Positions 1-8,276 of a stretch of 64,000 bases of DNA are shown here, in pieces. Within the stretch, counting starts at the first letter, position 1. Each line of letters starts with the position of its first letter. The stretch is taken from assembly GCF_009857445.1 (NCBI RefSeq), contig NZ_WWCN01000018.1, positions 62,001 to 126,000 on the forward strand. Reading direction: 5' to 3'. A program made the position numbers and the translations under genes. The notes under the pieces are model-generated. The model saw only the letters and a program-made list of their open reading frames with translations. It was not told the origin of the DNA and made no database searches. The stretch is from Duganella flavida (GTDB lineage Bacteria > Pseudomonadota > Gammaproteobacteria > Burkholderiales > Burkholderiaceae_D).

Positions 1-1
1 C

Positions 2-256
2 AAGCCGTTCACCGGTCACACGCTGGGCGCGGCCGCCGCGATCGAAGCGGCGCTGTGCTGGTTGGCCATGCAGGACGATAACGCGGATGGCAAACTGCCG
101 CCGCACTTGTGGGACGGCGAGGCCGATCCTGCGCTGCCGGCACTGAACCTGGCGCCGACTGGTTCGACGCTGGGACGGCCGCTGCGGCGCATCCTGAGCA
201 CCTCGTTTGCTTTCGGCGGTTCGAACGCCGCGCTGGTGCTGGGGAGGGATGCATGA
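2..256 (+). CDS. Beta-ketoacyl-ACP synthase, C-terminal end (ApeO-like)
   Basis: Only the last 84 codons are present; the gene enters from the left edge. The visible part has the catalytic histidine motif GHTLGAA near the start and the terminal SFAFGGSNA motif of thiolase-fold ketosynthases. It would condense ACP-bound chains. Its stop overlaps the next start by 4 bases (ATGA), so it is translationally coupled to the dehydratase. The order ketosynthase, dehydratase, ketoreductase, ketosynthase matches apeO-P-Q-R of aryl polyene clusters. The pathway is inferred from that order; the family assignment is firm. Confidence 0.85.
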   Translation, partial: KPFTGHTLGAAAAIEAALCWLAMQDDNADGKLPPHLWDGEADPALPALNLAPTGSTLGRPLRRILSTSFAFGGSNAALVLGRDA

Positions 257-732
257 CGCTGCCCGATATCCGCAAACTGGTGCCGCACTCCGGCCAGATG
301 GTGTTGCTCGACCGCGCCCTCAGCGTCGATGCCGAGCAGCTGTGCGCCGAGGTGCGCATCCATGAAGGCAGCGTGCTGGCCGGACCGACCGGTGTCGGCG
401 CGTGGGTCGGCATCGAATACATGGCGCAGGCAGTGGCGGCGCATGCCGGCTGGGTGGCGCTGCAACGGGACGAGGAAGTCAAGGTCGGCTTCCTGCTTGG
501 CTCCCGCAAATATGAAGTGAGCGTGCCGGAGTTCCCGCTGGGGAGCGTGCTGCGCGTGCATGTGCAGCGCGTGCTGCAAGGCGATAACGGTCTCGGTGCG
601 TTCGAGTGCCGCATCGATATCGTGGATGGCCCGGCCGGTGTGGCCAGTGTGGCCAGTGTTGCTACAGCTACGGTGACGGTGTTCCAGCCGCCCAATGTCA
701 ATCAATTTCTCAAAGATGGAAACGTAGGATGA
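253..732 (+). CDS. 3-hydroxyacyl-ACP dehydratase, hotdog fold (ApeP-like)
   Basis: A 159-residue protein beginning MTLPDIRKLVPHSGQM. The HSGQMVLLD segment near residue 12 and the IEYMAQAVAAHAGW helix resemble FabZ/FabA-like hotdog dehydratases, in particular the ApeP/flexirubin type. It would dehydrate 3-hydroxyacyl-ACP to the enoyl form during polyene chain growth. The frame is open further upstream, but the ATG at 253 overlaps the preceding stop in the same way as the other junctions of this operon, so I chose it. Its stop overlaps the next start. Confidence 0.85.
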   Translation: MTLPDIRKLVPHSGQMVLLDRALSVDAEQLCAEVRIHEGSVLAGPTGVGAWVGIEYMAQAVAAHAGWVALQRDEEVKVGFLLGSRKYEVSVPEFPLGSVLRVHVQRVLQGDNGLGAFECRIDIVDGPAGVASVASVATATVTVFQPPNVNQFLKDGNVG

Positions 733-1466
733 GTCAGAATAAATCCATGAGCGTGCTGGTGACGGGATCGTCGCGCGGTATCGGCAAGGCAATCGCGCTG
801 CGTCTCGCGCGCGACGGCTATGACGTGGTATTGCATTGCCGTAGCCAGCGTGCGGAAGCCGATGCGGTGGCGCAGGAAGTGATCGCCATGGGCCGGGCCG
901 CGCGCGTGCTGCAGTTCGATATCAGCGACCGCGCCGCCACTGCCGCTGCGCTGGAAGCGGATATCGCCGAACATGGCTGCTACTACGGCGTGGTGTGCAA
1001 CGCCGGCGTGGCGCGCGATAACGCTTTCCCCGCCATGTCCGGTGAGGACTGGGATATCGTGCTGCAAACGAATCTGGATGGCTTCTACAACGTGCTTAAT
1101 CCGCTGATCATGCCGCTGGTTCAGCGCCGCAAGCCGGGGCGCATTGTGACGCTGGCTTCCGTCTCGGGCTTGATCGGCAACCGTGGGCAGGTGAACTACA
1201 GCGCCGCCAAGGCGGGCATCATCGGCGCCACCAAGGCGCTGGCGCTGGAATTGGCCAAGCGCGCCATCACCGTCAATTGTGTGGCGCCCGGCCTGATTGA
1301 GACCGATATGATCGAGGACGTACCGATGGACGAAGCGCTGAAGATGATCCCGGCGCGCCGGGTCGGCAAGCCGGAAGAAGTGGCCGCTGCGGTCAGCTTC
1401 CTGGTCGGCGAGGACGCGGGCTACATCACGCGCCAGGTCATCTCCGTCAACGGCGGTCTGGCATGA
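729..1466 (+). CDS. 3-oxoacyl-ACP reductase (FabG/ApeQ-like)
   Basis: A 245-residue short-chain dehydrogenase. The nucleotide-binding motif GSSRGIG lies at about residue 13. The NAG motif, the catalytic serine (ASVSG), the YSAAK tyrosine/lysine pair and the PGLIETDM loop are all present and in order. It reduces 3-oxoacyl-ACP with NADPH. The frame extends upstream to 606, but the ATG at 729 overlaps the dehydratase stop and gives the normal FabG length. It sits in a tightly overlapping operon with two ketosynthases and a dehydratase, so a role in aryl polyene synthesis rather than primary lipid synthesis is inferred. Confidence 0.92.
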   Translation: MSQNKSMSVLVTGSSRGIGKAIALRLARDGYDVVLHCRSQRAEADAVAQEVIAMGRAARVLQFDISDRAATAAALEADIAEHGCYYGVVCNAGVARDNAFPAMSGEDWDIVLQTNLDGFYNVLNPLIMPLVQRRKPGRIVTLASVSGLIGNRGQVNYSAAKAGIIGATKALALELAKRAITVNCVAPGLIETDMIEDVPMDEALKMIPARRVGKPEEVAAAVSFLVGEDAGYITRQVISVNGGLA

Positions 1467-2695
1467 GCCGCCGCGTCGCAGTGACCGGCATGGCCGGCAT
1501 CAGCCCGATCGGCAATGATTGGAACACCATCCGCGAACGTCTTGGCCAATACCGCAACGCCGTGGTGCGCATGGCGGACTGGGAAGACTACGAAGGTCTC
1601 AACACGCGCCTCGGCGCACCGGCTGCACCGTTTGAACTGACGGAACGCTACAACCGCAAGGCGATCCGCAGCATGGGCCGCGTGGCGCTGATGGCTACAC
1701 GCGCCAGCGAACTGGCGCTGGCCGATGCCGGCCTGCTTGAGCATCCGCTGCTATCCAGTGGTGACCTTGGTGTGTCGTTCGGTTCCTCGGCCGGTACGCC
1801 TAGCGCCATCGGCGACTTTGGCCGCATGATGGAAGAGCGCACCACCAAGGGCATTAACGCCACCACTTACATCAAGATGATGGCGCATACGGCGCCGGTG
1901 AATATCGGTGTTTTCTTCGGCATTACCGGCCGTGTGATCACCACCTCCAGCGCCTGTACTTCCGGCAGCCAGGGCATCGGCTACGCGTACGAAGCGATCA
2001 AGAGCGGCAAGCAGCTGGCCATGGTGGCTGGCGGCGCGGAAGAATTGTGCGCGACTGAAGCGGCGGTGTTTGATACGCTGTTCGCGACCAGCACTCGCAA
2101 CGATGCTGGCGGCACCACGCCGCGTCCATTCGACGGCGGCCGTGATGGCTTGGTGATCGGCGAGGGCGCCGGTTGCCTGATCCTCGAAGATTTAGAACAT
2201 GCGGTAGCGCGCGGCGCCACCATCCATGCGGAGCTGGTGGGCTTCGGCACCAACAGCGACGGCTGCCACGTCACGCAGCCAAACGCCACCACCATGCAAA
2301 AGGCGATGCAACTTTCCTTGCAGGACGCCGGCTTGCAACCGTCCGACATCGGCTACATCAACGCCCACGGCACCGGCACGGCGCAAGGCGACGTGGCCGA
2401 ATCGCAGGCGACGCTGGCGATATTCGGCGACAAGACGCCTATCAGTTCGCTGAAAAGCTATATGGGCCACACGCTGGGCGCGTGCGGCGCGCTGGAAGCC
2501 TGGATCAGTATTGAGATGATGCGTGAGGGCTGGTTCGCGCCTACCATTAATCTGGAACAAGTCGATCCGGAGTGCGCTCCGCTAGACTACATCGCCGGTG
2601 TGGGCCGGAAGCTGGATTGCGACTACATCATGTCGAACAATTTCGCCTTCGGCGGCATCAACACCTCGCTTATTTTTAAACGCTACGTCAAATAG
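1463..2695 (+). CDS. Beta-ketoacyl-ACP synthase (FabF/ApeR-like)
   Basis: A 410-residue KAS II family enzyme of normal length. The catalytic triad is intact: Cys165 in the TTSSACTSGS motif, His302 in NAHGTGT and His336 in YMGHTLGA. It elongates acyl-ACP by decarboxylative condensation with malonyl-ACP. The start codon overlaps the ketoreductase stop (ATGA). It is the last gene of the four-gene condensation and processing block, and only about 10 bases separate it from the exported protein downstream, so that gene may be cotranscribed. Confidence 0.93.
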   Translation: MSRRVAVTGMAGISPIGNDWNTIRERLGQYRNAVVRMADWEDYEGLNTRLGAPAAPFELTERYNRKAIRSMGRVALMATRASELALADAGLLEHPLLSSGDLGVSFGSSAGTPSAIGDFGRMMEERTTKGINATTYIKMMAHTAPVNIGVFFGITGRVITTSSACTSGSQGIGYAYEAIKSGKQLAMVAGGAEELCATEAAVFDTLFATSTRNDAGGTTPRPFDGGRDGLVIGEGAGCLILEDLEHAVARGATIHAELVGFGTNSDGCHVTQPNATTMQKAMQLSLQDAGLQPSDIGYINAHGTGTAQGDVAESQATLAIFGDKTPISSLKSYMGHTLGACGALEAWISIEMMREGWFAPTINLEQVDPECAPLDYIAGVGRKLDCDYIMSNNFAFGGINTSLIFKRYVK

Positions 2696-2705
2696 GAAAA
2701 CCACC

Positions 2706-3146
2706 ATGAAGAAAATGATTTCTGTCGCAGTACTGCTGGCTGTTTCGACGTCGTTCTCCGCGCAGGCGGCCGACACCATGCTGAAACTTCCGATCGCCGG
2801 CGCAATGTCTGCGAACGACGCCGAGAAGCGCCTTGGTGATTCGGTGAAGTTTTATTTTGCCGGCCAGCCCACGCCGACAGTGCTGACCCAGATCGCCAGC
2901 GATAAGACCAGCCAGCGCACCAACGGCTTCGGCAAGTCCGCCGAGAAGGCTTGCAACTGGGTGTTCCTGTCGGCCATGTTGGCGCTGCAAAATCGCGCGC
3001 ACGATCTGGGTGCGAATGCGGTGGTCAACATCGTCAGCAATTTCAACAACGTGGAAATGGCCAGCGCCACCGAGTTTGAATGCGCCGACGGCGCCCTCAT
3101 GGCCGGCGTGGCGCTGAAGGGCGACTTCGTCAAGATCGCCCAGTAA
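2706..3146 (+). CDS. Small exported protein, YbjQ-like motif
   Basis: A 146-residue protein with a clear Sec signal peptide (residues 1-22, ending AQAAD). The DLGANAVVNIVSNF segment resembles the YbjQ/heavy-metal-binding fold. Homologues are often mislabelled as excinuclease, and nothing here resembles UvrA. The start at 2706 follows the ketosynthase stop closely, and the longer upstream frame would destroy the signal peptide. It probably acts in the periplasm. Its link with the polyene operon is positional only, and the function is unknown. Confidence 0.75.
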   Translation: MKKMISVAVLLAVSTSFSAQAADTMLKLPIAGAMSANDAEKRLGDSVKFYFAGQPTPTVLTQIASDKTSQRTNGFGKSAEKACNWVFLSAMLALQNRAHDLGANAVVNIVSNFNNVEMASATEFECADGALMAGVALKGDFVKIAQ

Positions 3147-3160
3147 GCCGGCGTTTCAGT

Positions 3161-4018
3161 TTATTGCCAGAGCCAGTTCCACAAGCCCGGTAACCTGGGC
3201 TTGGCCTCTGGGCTGCTGATGGTCGCGGCCAGGGCGGCGCGCTCCGCTTCATCGTGATTGTCGTAGAAGGGCTGTGCTGCCAGCGGCACTTCCAGCTCGC
3301 GGGCCACGTCGAGCAGGATGTCGATATATTCTTCGATGTGGCGCGAAGTGTAGGGATTCACGTCGTGGAAGGTGACGACCACCGGCGTGTAGCCATCCAC
3401 TGCCGGCATGTGGCCAGCGGCCCAGCGCTCGCGGGTTTCGGCCAGATGCTTGAGCATGTTGGAGCGCTTGTGCCAGCTGAAGTTGATGCCGTAGATTTTG
3501 CCGTCGTTGGCATTCAGGTCGGTCAGCAGCATCTGCAAGCCGTGTGCGTGATACGAGGCCAGTGTGTCGGCGTCGTAGGCCCAGAATGGCGGGCGCACGA
3601 GTTTAGGCACGACGCCGGTTTCGGCCTGCAGGTCGGCTATGCCAAGCTGCATGGTCTGGTCCAGCTGCTCACGGCTCATGAAGCGGTGATTGGAGTGGAA
3701 GGTGGTGGCCGAATGCAGGCCGATGACATGGCCTTCGCTGAATTCGCGCCGTATCAGCCAGCGGCCCATGTCGGTGCCGCCGCCGTGCCAGGCGCGAGTC
3801 TGGGTGAAGAATACGGCCTTGATATGTTTCTGCGCCAGCACTTCGAGGATGTGGACGGTGGGGTTGTCGTTGACAGCCGCTGCCGGACCGTCGTCGAAGG
3901 TCAGCAGGAAGCGCACCGGCGCCCGGGCAGTCTGCGCCATCGCAGCAGCGCAGAACAGCGTGAGCGAGAGGGCGGCCAGCAGTAAACGTGAACGAATTGC
4001 TATCACGGACTCAATCAA
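3161..4018 (-). CDS. Secreted polysaccharide deacetylase family protein
   Basis: A 285-residue protein with an N-terminal signal peptide (about residues 1-28, AMAQ cleavage site). A NodB homology domain follows: LTFDDGP at about residue 38 (metal-binding aspartates), a GLHSATTFHSNH histidine motif and an RPPFWAYD motif. The family removes acyl groups from polysaccharides using a divalent metal. It lies on the strand opposite to the polyene genes and points toward them; the upstream side has its own short intergenic region shared with the methyltransferase. The substrate cannot be told from sequence. Confidence 0.85.
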   Translation of the reverse strand: MIESVIAIRSRLLLAALSLTLFCAAAMAQTARAPVRFLLTFDDGPAAAVNDNPTVHILEVLAQKHIKAVFFTQTRAWHGGGTDMGRWLIRREFSEGHVIGLHSATTFHSNHRFMSREQLDQTMQLGIADLQAETGVVPKLVRPPFWAYDADTLASYHAHGLQMLLTDLNANDGKIYGINFSWHKRSNMLKHLAETRERWAAGHMPAVDGYTPVVVTFHDVNPYTSRHIEEYIDILLDVARELEVPLAAQPFYDNHDEAERAALAATISSPEAKPRLPGLWNWLWQ

Positions 4019-4072
4019 TCAATAAAAACGGGTCCGATATTGTACGTGAATTTAATTTATGAAGAAGAACCT

Positions 4073-4801
4073 ATGAGCGCCGACCTCGATCTCACCCAGC
4101 CGCCAGGCGAACCGCATGTGCCGGAAACGGAATTCGGCAAATGGTTCCTGCGCACGCAAACCTGGACCGTGCACGTGCTGGAGCGCGCACTGACCGATTT
4201 GCAGCGCCTGATGCCGGCAGAACGCCGCTCGTTCGCGGTGGTGGTCGACGTTGGCTGCGGCTACGGCCGCTCGCTGCCCAAGCTGCACCAGCGCTTTGCG
4301 CCGCAGCGCCTGATCGGCATGGATATCGATCCGGAGATGCTGCAGGAGTCGGCCAAGGAAGTGGCGGCGCATGGCGTGAAGGCGGAATTCATCTGCTGCT
4401 CCAGTTCGAGTATTGCGCTGCCGGACAACTCGGTGGATATGCTGTTTTGCCACCAGACCTTCCACCACCTGATCGACCAGGATGCCGCCATCCAGGAATT
4501 CTTTCGCGTGCTGAAGCCGGGCGGCGTGCTGCTGTTTGCCGAATCGACCAAGCGCTACATCCACTCCTGGATTATCCGCTTGCTGTTCCGCCATCCGATG
4601 GACGTGCAAAAGACCGCGCCGGAATACCTGGCGATGGTACGTGCGGCCGGCTTTGCGGTGCCGGACAGTGCGGTCTCCTATCCCTTCCTTTGGTGGAGCC
4701 GGGAAGACCTGGGCGTGCTGGAAACCGTCCTGCGCATCAAGCCGCCCGCCGTGCGGGAAGAAACGCTGATCAATCTGGTGGCGATTAAACCAGCGGCCTG
4801 A
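4073..4801 (+). CDS. Class I SAM-dependent methyltransferase
   Basis: A 242-residue protein. The SAM-binding motif I is VVDVGCGYGRS at about residue 50, followed by an acidic MDIDPEML motif, an SIALPDNSVDMLFC motif and the LKPGGVLLF post-motif. The frame opens at 4040, but the ATG at 4073 has a purine-rich ribosome site just upstream and is preferred. Methyltransferases are common partners of aryl polyene and flexirubin genes, and the neighbouring phosphopantetheinyl transferase fits this. The substrate is not determined. Confidence 0.85.
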   Translation: MSADLDLTQPPGEPHVPETEFGKWFLRTQTWTVHVLERALTDLQRLMPAERRSFAVVVDVGCGYGRSLPKLHQRFAPQRLIGMDIDPEMLQESAKEVAAHGVKAEFICCSSSSIALPDNSVDMLFCHQTFHHLIDQDAAIQEFFRVLKPGGVLLFAESTKRYIHSWIIRLLFRHPMDVQKTAPEYLAMVRAAGFAVPDSAVSYPFLWWSREDLGVLETVLRIKPPAVREETLINLVAIKPAA

Positions 4802-4817
4802 GGGGGCTAGCCTCGTT

Positions 4818-4823
4818 TATAAT
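4818..4823 (+). promoter_or_regulatory. Candidate -10 box before the PPTase gene
   Basis: A perfect TATAAT. A transcript starting about 7 bases downstream would exclude the early ATG at 4822, which supports translation from 4855. I see no good -35 element. Confidence 0.4.
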
Positions 4824-4854
4824 GCCCTTTTGGCTTAGGGCAATTGTTCTCACA

Positions 4855-5478
4855 ATGACGAAGGCTTCTTTCTGGATGGTGGATGCGGACGCGGTCACCG
4901 ACGCCGAGCTGCAGCGCTTGCGCGGCTGGCTCTCGCCGGGTGAGATGGCGCGTCACCAGCGCTTCGTGCGCGCGCAGCGGCAGCGCCAGTTCGTGGCCGG
5001 CCGGGTGCTGCTGCGCATGGCGCTGGGCCGCTTGCTCGGCGTGACGCCGCAGGAGATCCGGCTGGAAGAGCAGGTCGGCAAGGCGCCGCGCCTGGCCGCG
5101 CCGGTGATGAAGGGCGTGCAGCCCGGTTTCAGCATTGCCCACAGCGGCCGCTGGGTGGCGTGCGCGGTCAGTGCGCAAACCGCGCTGGGACTGGACATTG
5201 AAATGAAGGATGGTACGCGTGACCTGAATGCGTTGGCCGCCCAGGCTTTCGATAGCGTCGAGATGTCGCAGTGGGAGCGCCTGCAAGGCTTGCCGGGCGA
5301 TGAGCGTGTCGAAGGCTTCTACCGTTTATGGAGCGAGAAGGAAGCCCGCTTCAAGCTGGGTATCAGCGGCGGCGGCCATTGCCTGGTACTGCCGCATGCG
5401 GAATTGTCGATGGTGCTGTGCACCGACAAACCGCTGGAAAAGCCGCCGCTAATCGAAGTGGTGACGCTCTCAATGTAA
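4855..5478 (+). CDS. 4'-phosphopantetheinyl transferase (Sfp family)
   Basis: A 207-residue protein with the Sfp-family signatures: LGLDIEMKD (Mg-binding) and RLWSEKEARFKL (the W-x-x-KEA motif). The family transfers phosphopantetheine from CoA to a carrier protein serine. Being close to the polyene genes, it probably activates the pathway's ACPs, which would lie left of the window. An in-frame ATG exists at 4822, but it overlaps a TATAAT, so 4855 is the likelier start. A strong terminator follows directly. Confidence 0.88.
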   Translation: MTKASFWMVDADAVTDAELQRLRGWLSPGEMARHQRFVRAQRQRQFVAGRVLLRMALGRLLGVTPQEIRLEEQVGKAPRLAAPVMKGVQPGFSIAHSGRWVACAVSAQTALGLDIEMKDGTRDLNALAAQAFDSVEMSQWERLQGLPGDERVEGFYRLWSEKEARFKLGISGGGHCLVLPHAELSMVLCTDKPLEKPPLIEVVTLSM

Positions 5479-5504
5479 AAAAGCCGGCTTAGCCGGCTTT
5501 TTTT
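5477..5504. terminator. Bidirectional intrinsic terminator
   Basis: Perfect hairpin with GCCGGC arms (5483-5488 and 5492-5497), loop TTA, flanked by an A run and a T run that extend the stem. It sits between convergent genes (the PPTase and the TonB-like gene) and should work on both strands. Confidence 0.9.
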
Positions 5505-6133
5505 CAGTCGTTCAAACTCCAGACGTATTGCATGCGGGTCCAGGACTGCTGGGCCACGCCGTCCACCGTGCCCGGCTTGAATTTGCACAGGCTCAGGCCG
5601 GCTTGGGCGGCGCGGTCGAGGTCACGGAAGCCGCTGGTGCGCTCGATGCGCGAGTCGGCCACTTTGCCGTCGGTGCCGATCAGCAGGGCCAGCATGACAG
5701 TGCCGGTGTCGCCGTTGCGCAGGGAGGTCTTGGGGTAGTCTGGTTTGGTGCAGGCGCTGGCGTCCACGACTGCCGCCACCACGGCCGGCGCAGCCTTGGA
5801 CGGCGCCACTTTGACTCCGCCGCCATCATGCGTCACCACCGTTGGCGGCTGTTCCGGTGGCCGCTCCGTGGTGCCGGTGATGGTGCTCTTCTCGATGGGG
5901 ATATCGGTTGGTGGCTCCGGAACGACGATACGTGTGGGCGGCGATAAGGTCGGTTCGTCCACTTGCAGATCGCGCGTCTTGGGCTTGGGCGGATCCAGAT
6001 TGGGCACCAGGTCGATAACCGGCGGCGCCGAGTGGAACACGGTCAGCTTCGATCCATGCAGGAAGGCGGCCAGCAGCACCACGTGCAGCAAGACTACCGT
6101 CGCCATACCAGTCAGGTTCTTCTTTTGATTCAT
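5504..6133 (-). CDS. TonB-like energy transducer
   Basis: A 209-residue protein with one N-terminal membrane helix (about residues 8-26), a proline-rich periplasmic linker (about 40-95) and a C-terminal TonB domain ending with the YPKTSLRNGDTGTVML and CKFKPGTVDG motifs. Such proteins couple the ExbB/ExbD proton-motive complex to TonB-dependent receptors. No exbB or exbD is adjacent, so it may share a distant motor complex. The TonB-dependent receptor at 8277 is a possible client. It is transcribed away from the two-component genes. Confidence 0.85.
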   Translation of the reverse strand: MNQKKNLTGMATVVLLHVVLLAAFLHGSKLTVFHSAPPVIDLVPNLDPPKPKTRDLQVDEPTLSPPTRIVVPEPPTDIPIEKSTITGTTERPPEQPPTVVTHDGGGVKVAPSKAAPAVVAAVVDASACTKPDYPKTSLRNGDTGTVMLALLIGTDGKVADSRIERTSGFRDLDRAAQAGLSLCKFKPGTVDGVAQQSWTRMQYVWSLND

Positions 6134-6274
6134 GGCTACTCCTTTGTGGTGAGAAATTTGCTATGTATTGGAAGTATATTATTCTATGACATAGTAAAAA
6201 CAAAGCGTTTTTTGCGCGATCATGGTGTGTTATGCTTCCACCATCGAGCAATGCAATGCACTTAAAGGTAGCAA
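6134..6274. promoter_or_regulatory. Divergent promoter region
   Basis: A 141-bp AT-rich stretch between the TonB-like gene (minus strand) and the response regulator (plus strand). It must hold both promoters. I cannot place either promoter with confidence. Confidence 0.4.
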
Positions 6275-6913
6275 ATGAAGAAAATACGCGTAATGTTGGC
6301 GGATGACCATCCGATCGTGATGACCGGCTTTGCCATGTCGCTGGAAGGGCAGGGACTGGAAGTGGTGACGCAGGCGCGCACACCGGAAGAGGCGCTGGCG
6401 CAGTACCAGCAAATTAAGCCAGATGTCATCGTGCTCGACATCCGCTTTGGCGAGCAGCTGACCGGGCTGGATGTGGCCAAGCAAATCCTGGCACGAGCGC
6501 CGTCCGCCGCCATCGTGTTCCTGAGCCAGTTCGACCAGGATAGCCTGATCAAGGAAACTTACCGCCTTGGCGGCCGCGCCTTCATGACCAAGGATTGCGA
6601 TCCTGCTGATCTGGCCGCTGCGGTGCGGCGCGCACATCAGGGTGAGCTGTACTTCCTGCCGCATATCGCTGAGCGGTTGGCCAACTTGTCGGTGCGCGGC
6701 GATGCGTCGCCGCAGTCGCAGCTGGACGAGCGCGCGCTGGAAATTTTCACACTGATGGCGGAAGGCCTGACTAACGCCGAGATCGCCGAGAAGCTGGATG
6801 TCTCCACCAAGACCATCAGCAATATCAGCCAGGCGGTGAAGGAGAAGCTGGGCGTGCATCGTCCCGCCTACATCACCAAGCTGGCGGTCAAGCACGGCCT
6901 GATTGAGCCCTGA
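6275..6913 (+). CDS. NarL/FixJ-type response regulator
   Basis: A 212-residue regulator. The receiver domain (about 1-120) has the acidic ADDHP start, the VLDIRFG phosphoacceptor aspartate and a conserved lysine in the MTKDCD segment. A LuxR-type helix-turn-helix (about 148-210) contains LTNAEIAEKLDVSTKTISN. Its stop overlaps the start of the histidine kinase (TGATG), so the two form a cognate pair. The adjacent genes concern TonB and iron uptake, which hints at the regulon but does not prove it. Confidence 0.9.
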   Translation: MKKIRVMLADDHPIVMTGFAMSLEGQGLEVVTQARTPEEALAQYQQIKPDVIVLDIRFGEQLTGLDVAKQILARAPSAAIVFLSQFDQDSLIKETYRLGGRAFMTKDCDPADLAAAVRRAHQGELYFLPHIAERLANLSVRGDASPQSQLDERALEIFTLMAEGLTNAEIAEKLDVSTKTISNISQAVKEKLGVHRPAYITKLAVKHGLIEP

Positions 6914-8190
6914 TGCGCTGGCAGGTGTGGCGCAATTGGAGTGTGCGGACGCGGCTGATGGCCATGACCGCGATTCCATTGGCCTATCTGTTTTGCAGCT
7001 TTGTCTGGTACGCCTACCAGTCGCGCCTGTCGGAGGTGCACGAGGAGATGGCCGAGCGCGGCCCGCTGGTGGCCAAGGTGCTGGCCGATAGCAGTGAGTT
7101 CAGCCTGGTCTCGCATCGCTACGATGATTTGAAGCTGACCATCAACGGCTTGCTGCGTGCCGACCCGAGCATTTACCGCATCGATGTGCTGGACGCGCAA
7201 AGGCGCGAGCTGGTGCATGCTGCGGCCCGTTCCTCCGGCGAGCCGGAAGCGCGCTACTACGAAGCGCCGGTGCTCAAGCGCCTGATGTGGGTCGCCATGC
7301 TGGGACCGGATGGCAAGCCTTACCAGAAGGACCGGCCAGCCGGCGCCAGTGGTGTGACGGTGGAGACGATGGGCTTTGTGCGGGTAACCATGTCGCCGTC
7401 GGCACTGCTGCTCAAGCAGACGCGCCGCTTTTATGTTGAGCTGCTGGTGGCCAGCCTGGGCTTGCTGGCTTGCGTGCTGCTGGCGTGGCAACTGGCCAAG
7501 GGGCTGGATGCGTCGCTGCAGGCGTCGATGCGGGCGCTGCGCGAGGCCGATGCCGAGAAGCGCCGTCTGATCGGCAAGGTCAACACGGCGGTGGAGGATG
7601 AACGTCAAAGCATTGCGCTGGAAATCCATGATGAGTTGAACGCTACGCTGATCGCCGCGCGGCTGGAGGCGCAGCGCATTGCCGACCTCAGTCCGGACGG
7701 CGAGGTACGCGACAAGGCGCAATCCATCATCAAATTGACGCTGGGTTTGTACAACAGCGGACGGGCGCTGGTGCGCCGTTTGCGGCCGGAAGTGCTGGAT
7801 ATGCTGGGGCTGGAAGGGGCGGTGGAGGAGATGCTACGCCATTACGACAACGCTCGCAGTGGTTGCCGCTTCAATTTGCAGGCCCGCGGGGACTTCTCTC
7901 GCATGGAAAGCTCGATTGCTATCTCCGCGTACCGGATCGTGCAAGAGGCTTTGTCCAACATCGTCAAGCATGCGCGCGCCACGCAGGCCACGGTCAGTTT
8001 GTCGCTGGAAGAGGGCGAGCTGCGGATGCAGATTGCCGACAATGGCATCGGCTACGATACGGCGCAGGCTTCCAGCGGCATCGGGCTGGTCGGCATGCGC
8101 GAGCGGGTCTATGCGGCCAATGGCCGAATCAGCGTTGATACCGGCTTGGCGGCAGGCACGCGTATCAACATTGCAATGCCAATTCGATAA
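6913..8190 (+). CDS. Membrane sensor histidine kinase, HisKA_3 type
   Basis: A 425-residue kinase. It has a first membrane helix at about 15-35, a periplasmic sensor region, a second helix at about 178-195, and a DHp segment with phosphoacceptor His239 in the ALEIHDELNA motif typical of NarX/DesK-type kinases. The ATPase domain follows (DNGIGYD, then GIGLVGMRERV). It overlaps the response regulator by one base. The ligand is unknown. The gene ends about 85 bases before the Fur-like sites of the receptor gene. Confidence 0.9.
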   Translation: MRWQVWRNWSVRTRLMAMTAIPLAYLFCSFVWYAYQSRLSEVHEEMAERGPLVAKVLADSSEFSLVSHRYDDLKLTINGLLRADPSIYRIDVLDAQRRELVHAAARSSGEPEARYYEAPVLKRLMWVAMLGPDGKPYQKDRPAGASGVTVETMGFVRVTMSPSALLLKQTRRFYVELLVASLGLLACVLLAWQLAKGLDASLQASMRALREADAEKRRLIGKVNTAVEDERQSIALEIHDELNATLIAARLEAQRIADLSPDGEVRDKAQSIIKLTLGLYNSGRALVRRLRPEVLDMLGLEGAVEEMLRHYDNARSGCRFNLQARGDFSRMESSIAISAYRIVQEALSNIVKHARATQATVSLSLEEGELRMQIADNGIGYDTAQASSGIGLVGMRERVYAANGRISVDTGLAAGTRINIAMPIR

Positions 8191-8204
8191 AATTCTCCTT
8201 GTGA

Positions 8205-8255
8205 ATGTAAACGATTCTCATTTGGTATTATTGTTTGTGAATAATTCTCATTCAA
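8205..8255 (+). promoter_or_regulatory. Two Fur-box-like sites
   Basis: Two copies of ATTCTCATT (starting near 8214 and 8244), each set in an AT-rich context (ACGATTCTCATT and AATAATTCTCATT) resembling half of the Fur consensus. They lie just upstream of a TonB-dependent receptor, where Fur control is expected. Inferred from similarity to the consensus. Confidence 0.6.
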
Positions 8256-8276
8256 TAAAGCAAGGGAAACAGGGAA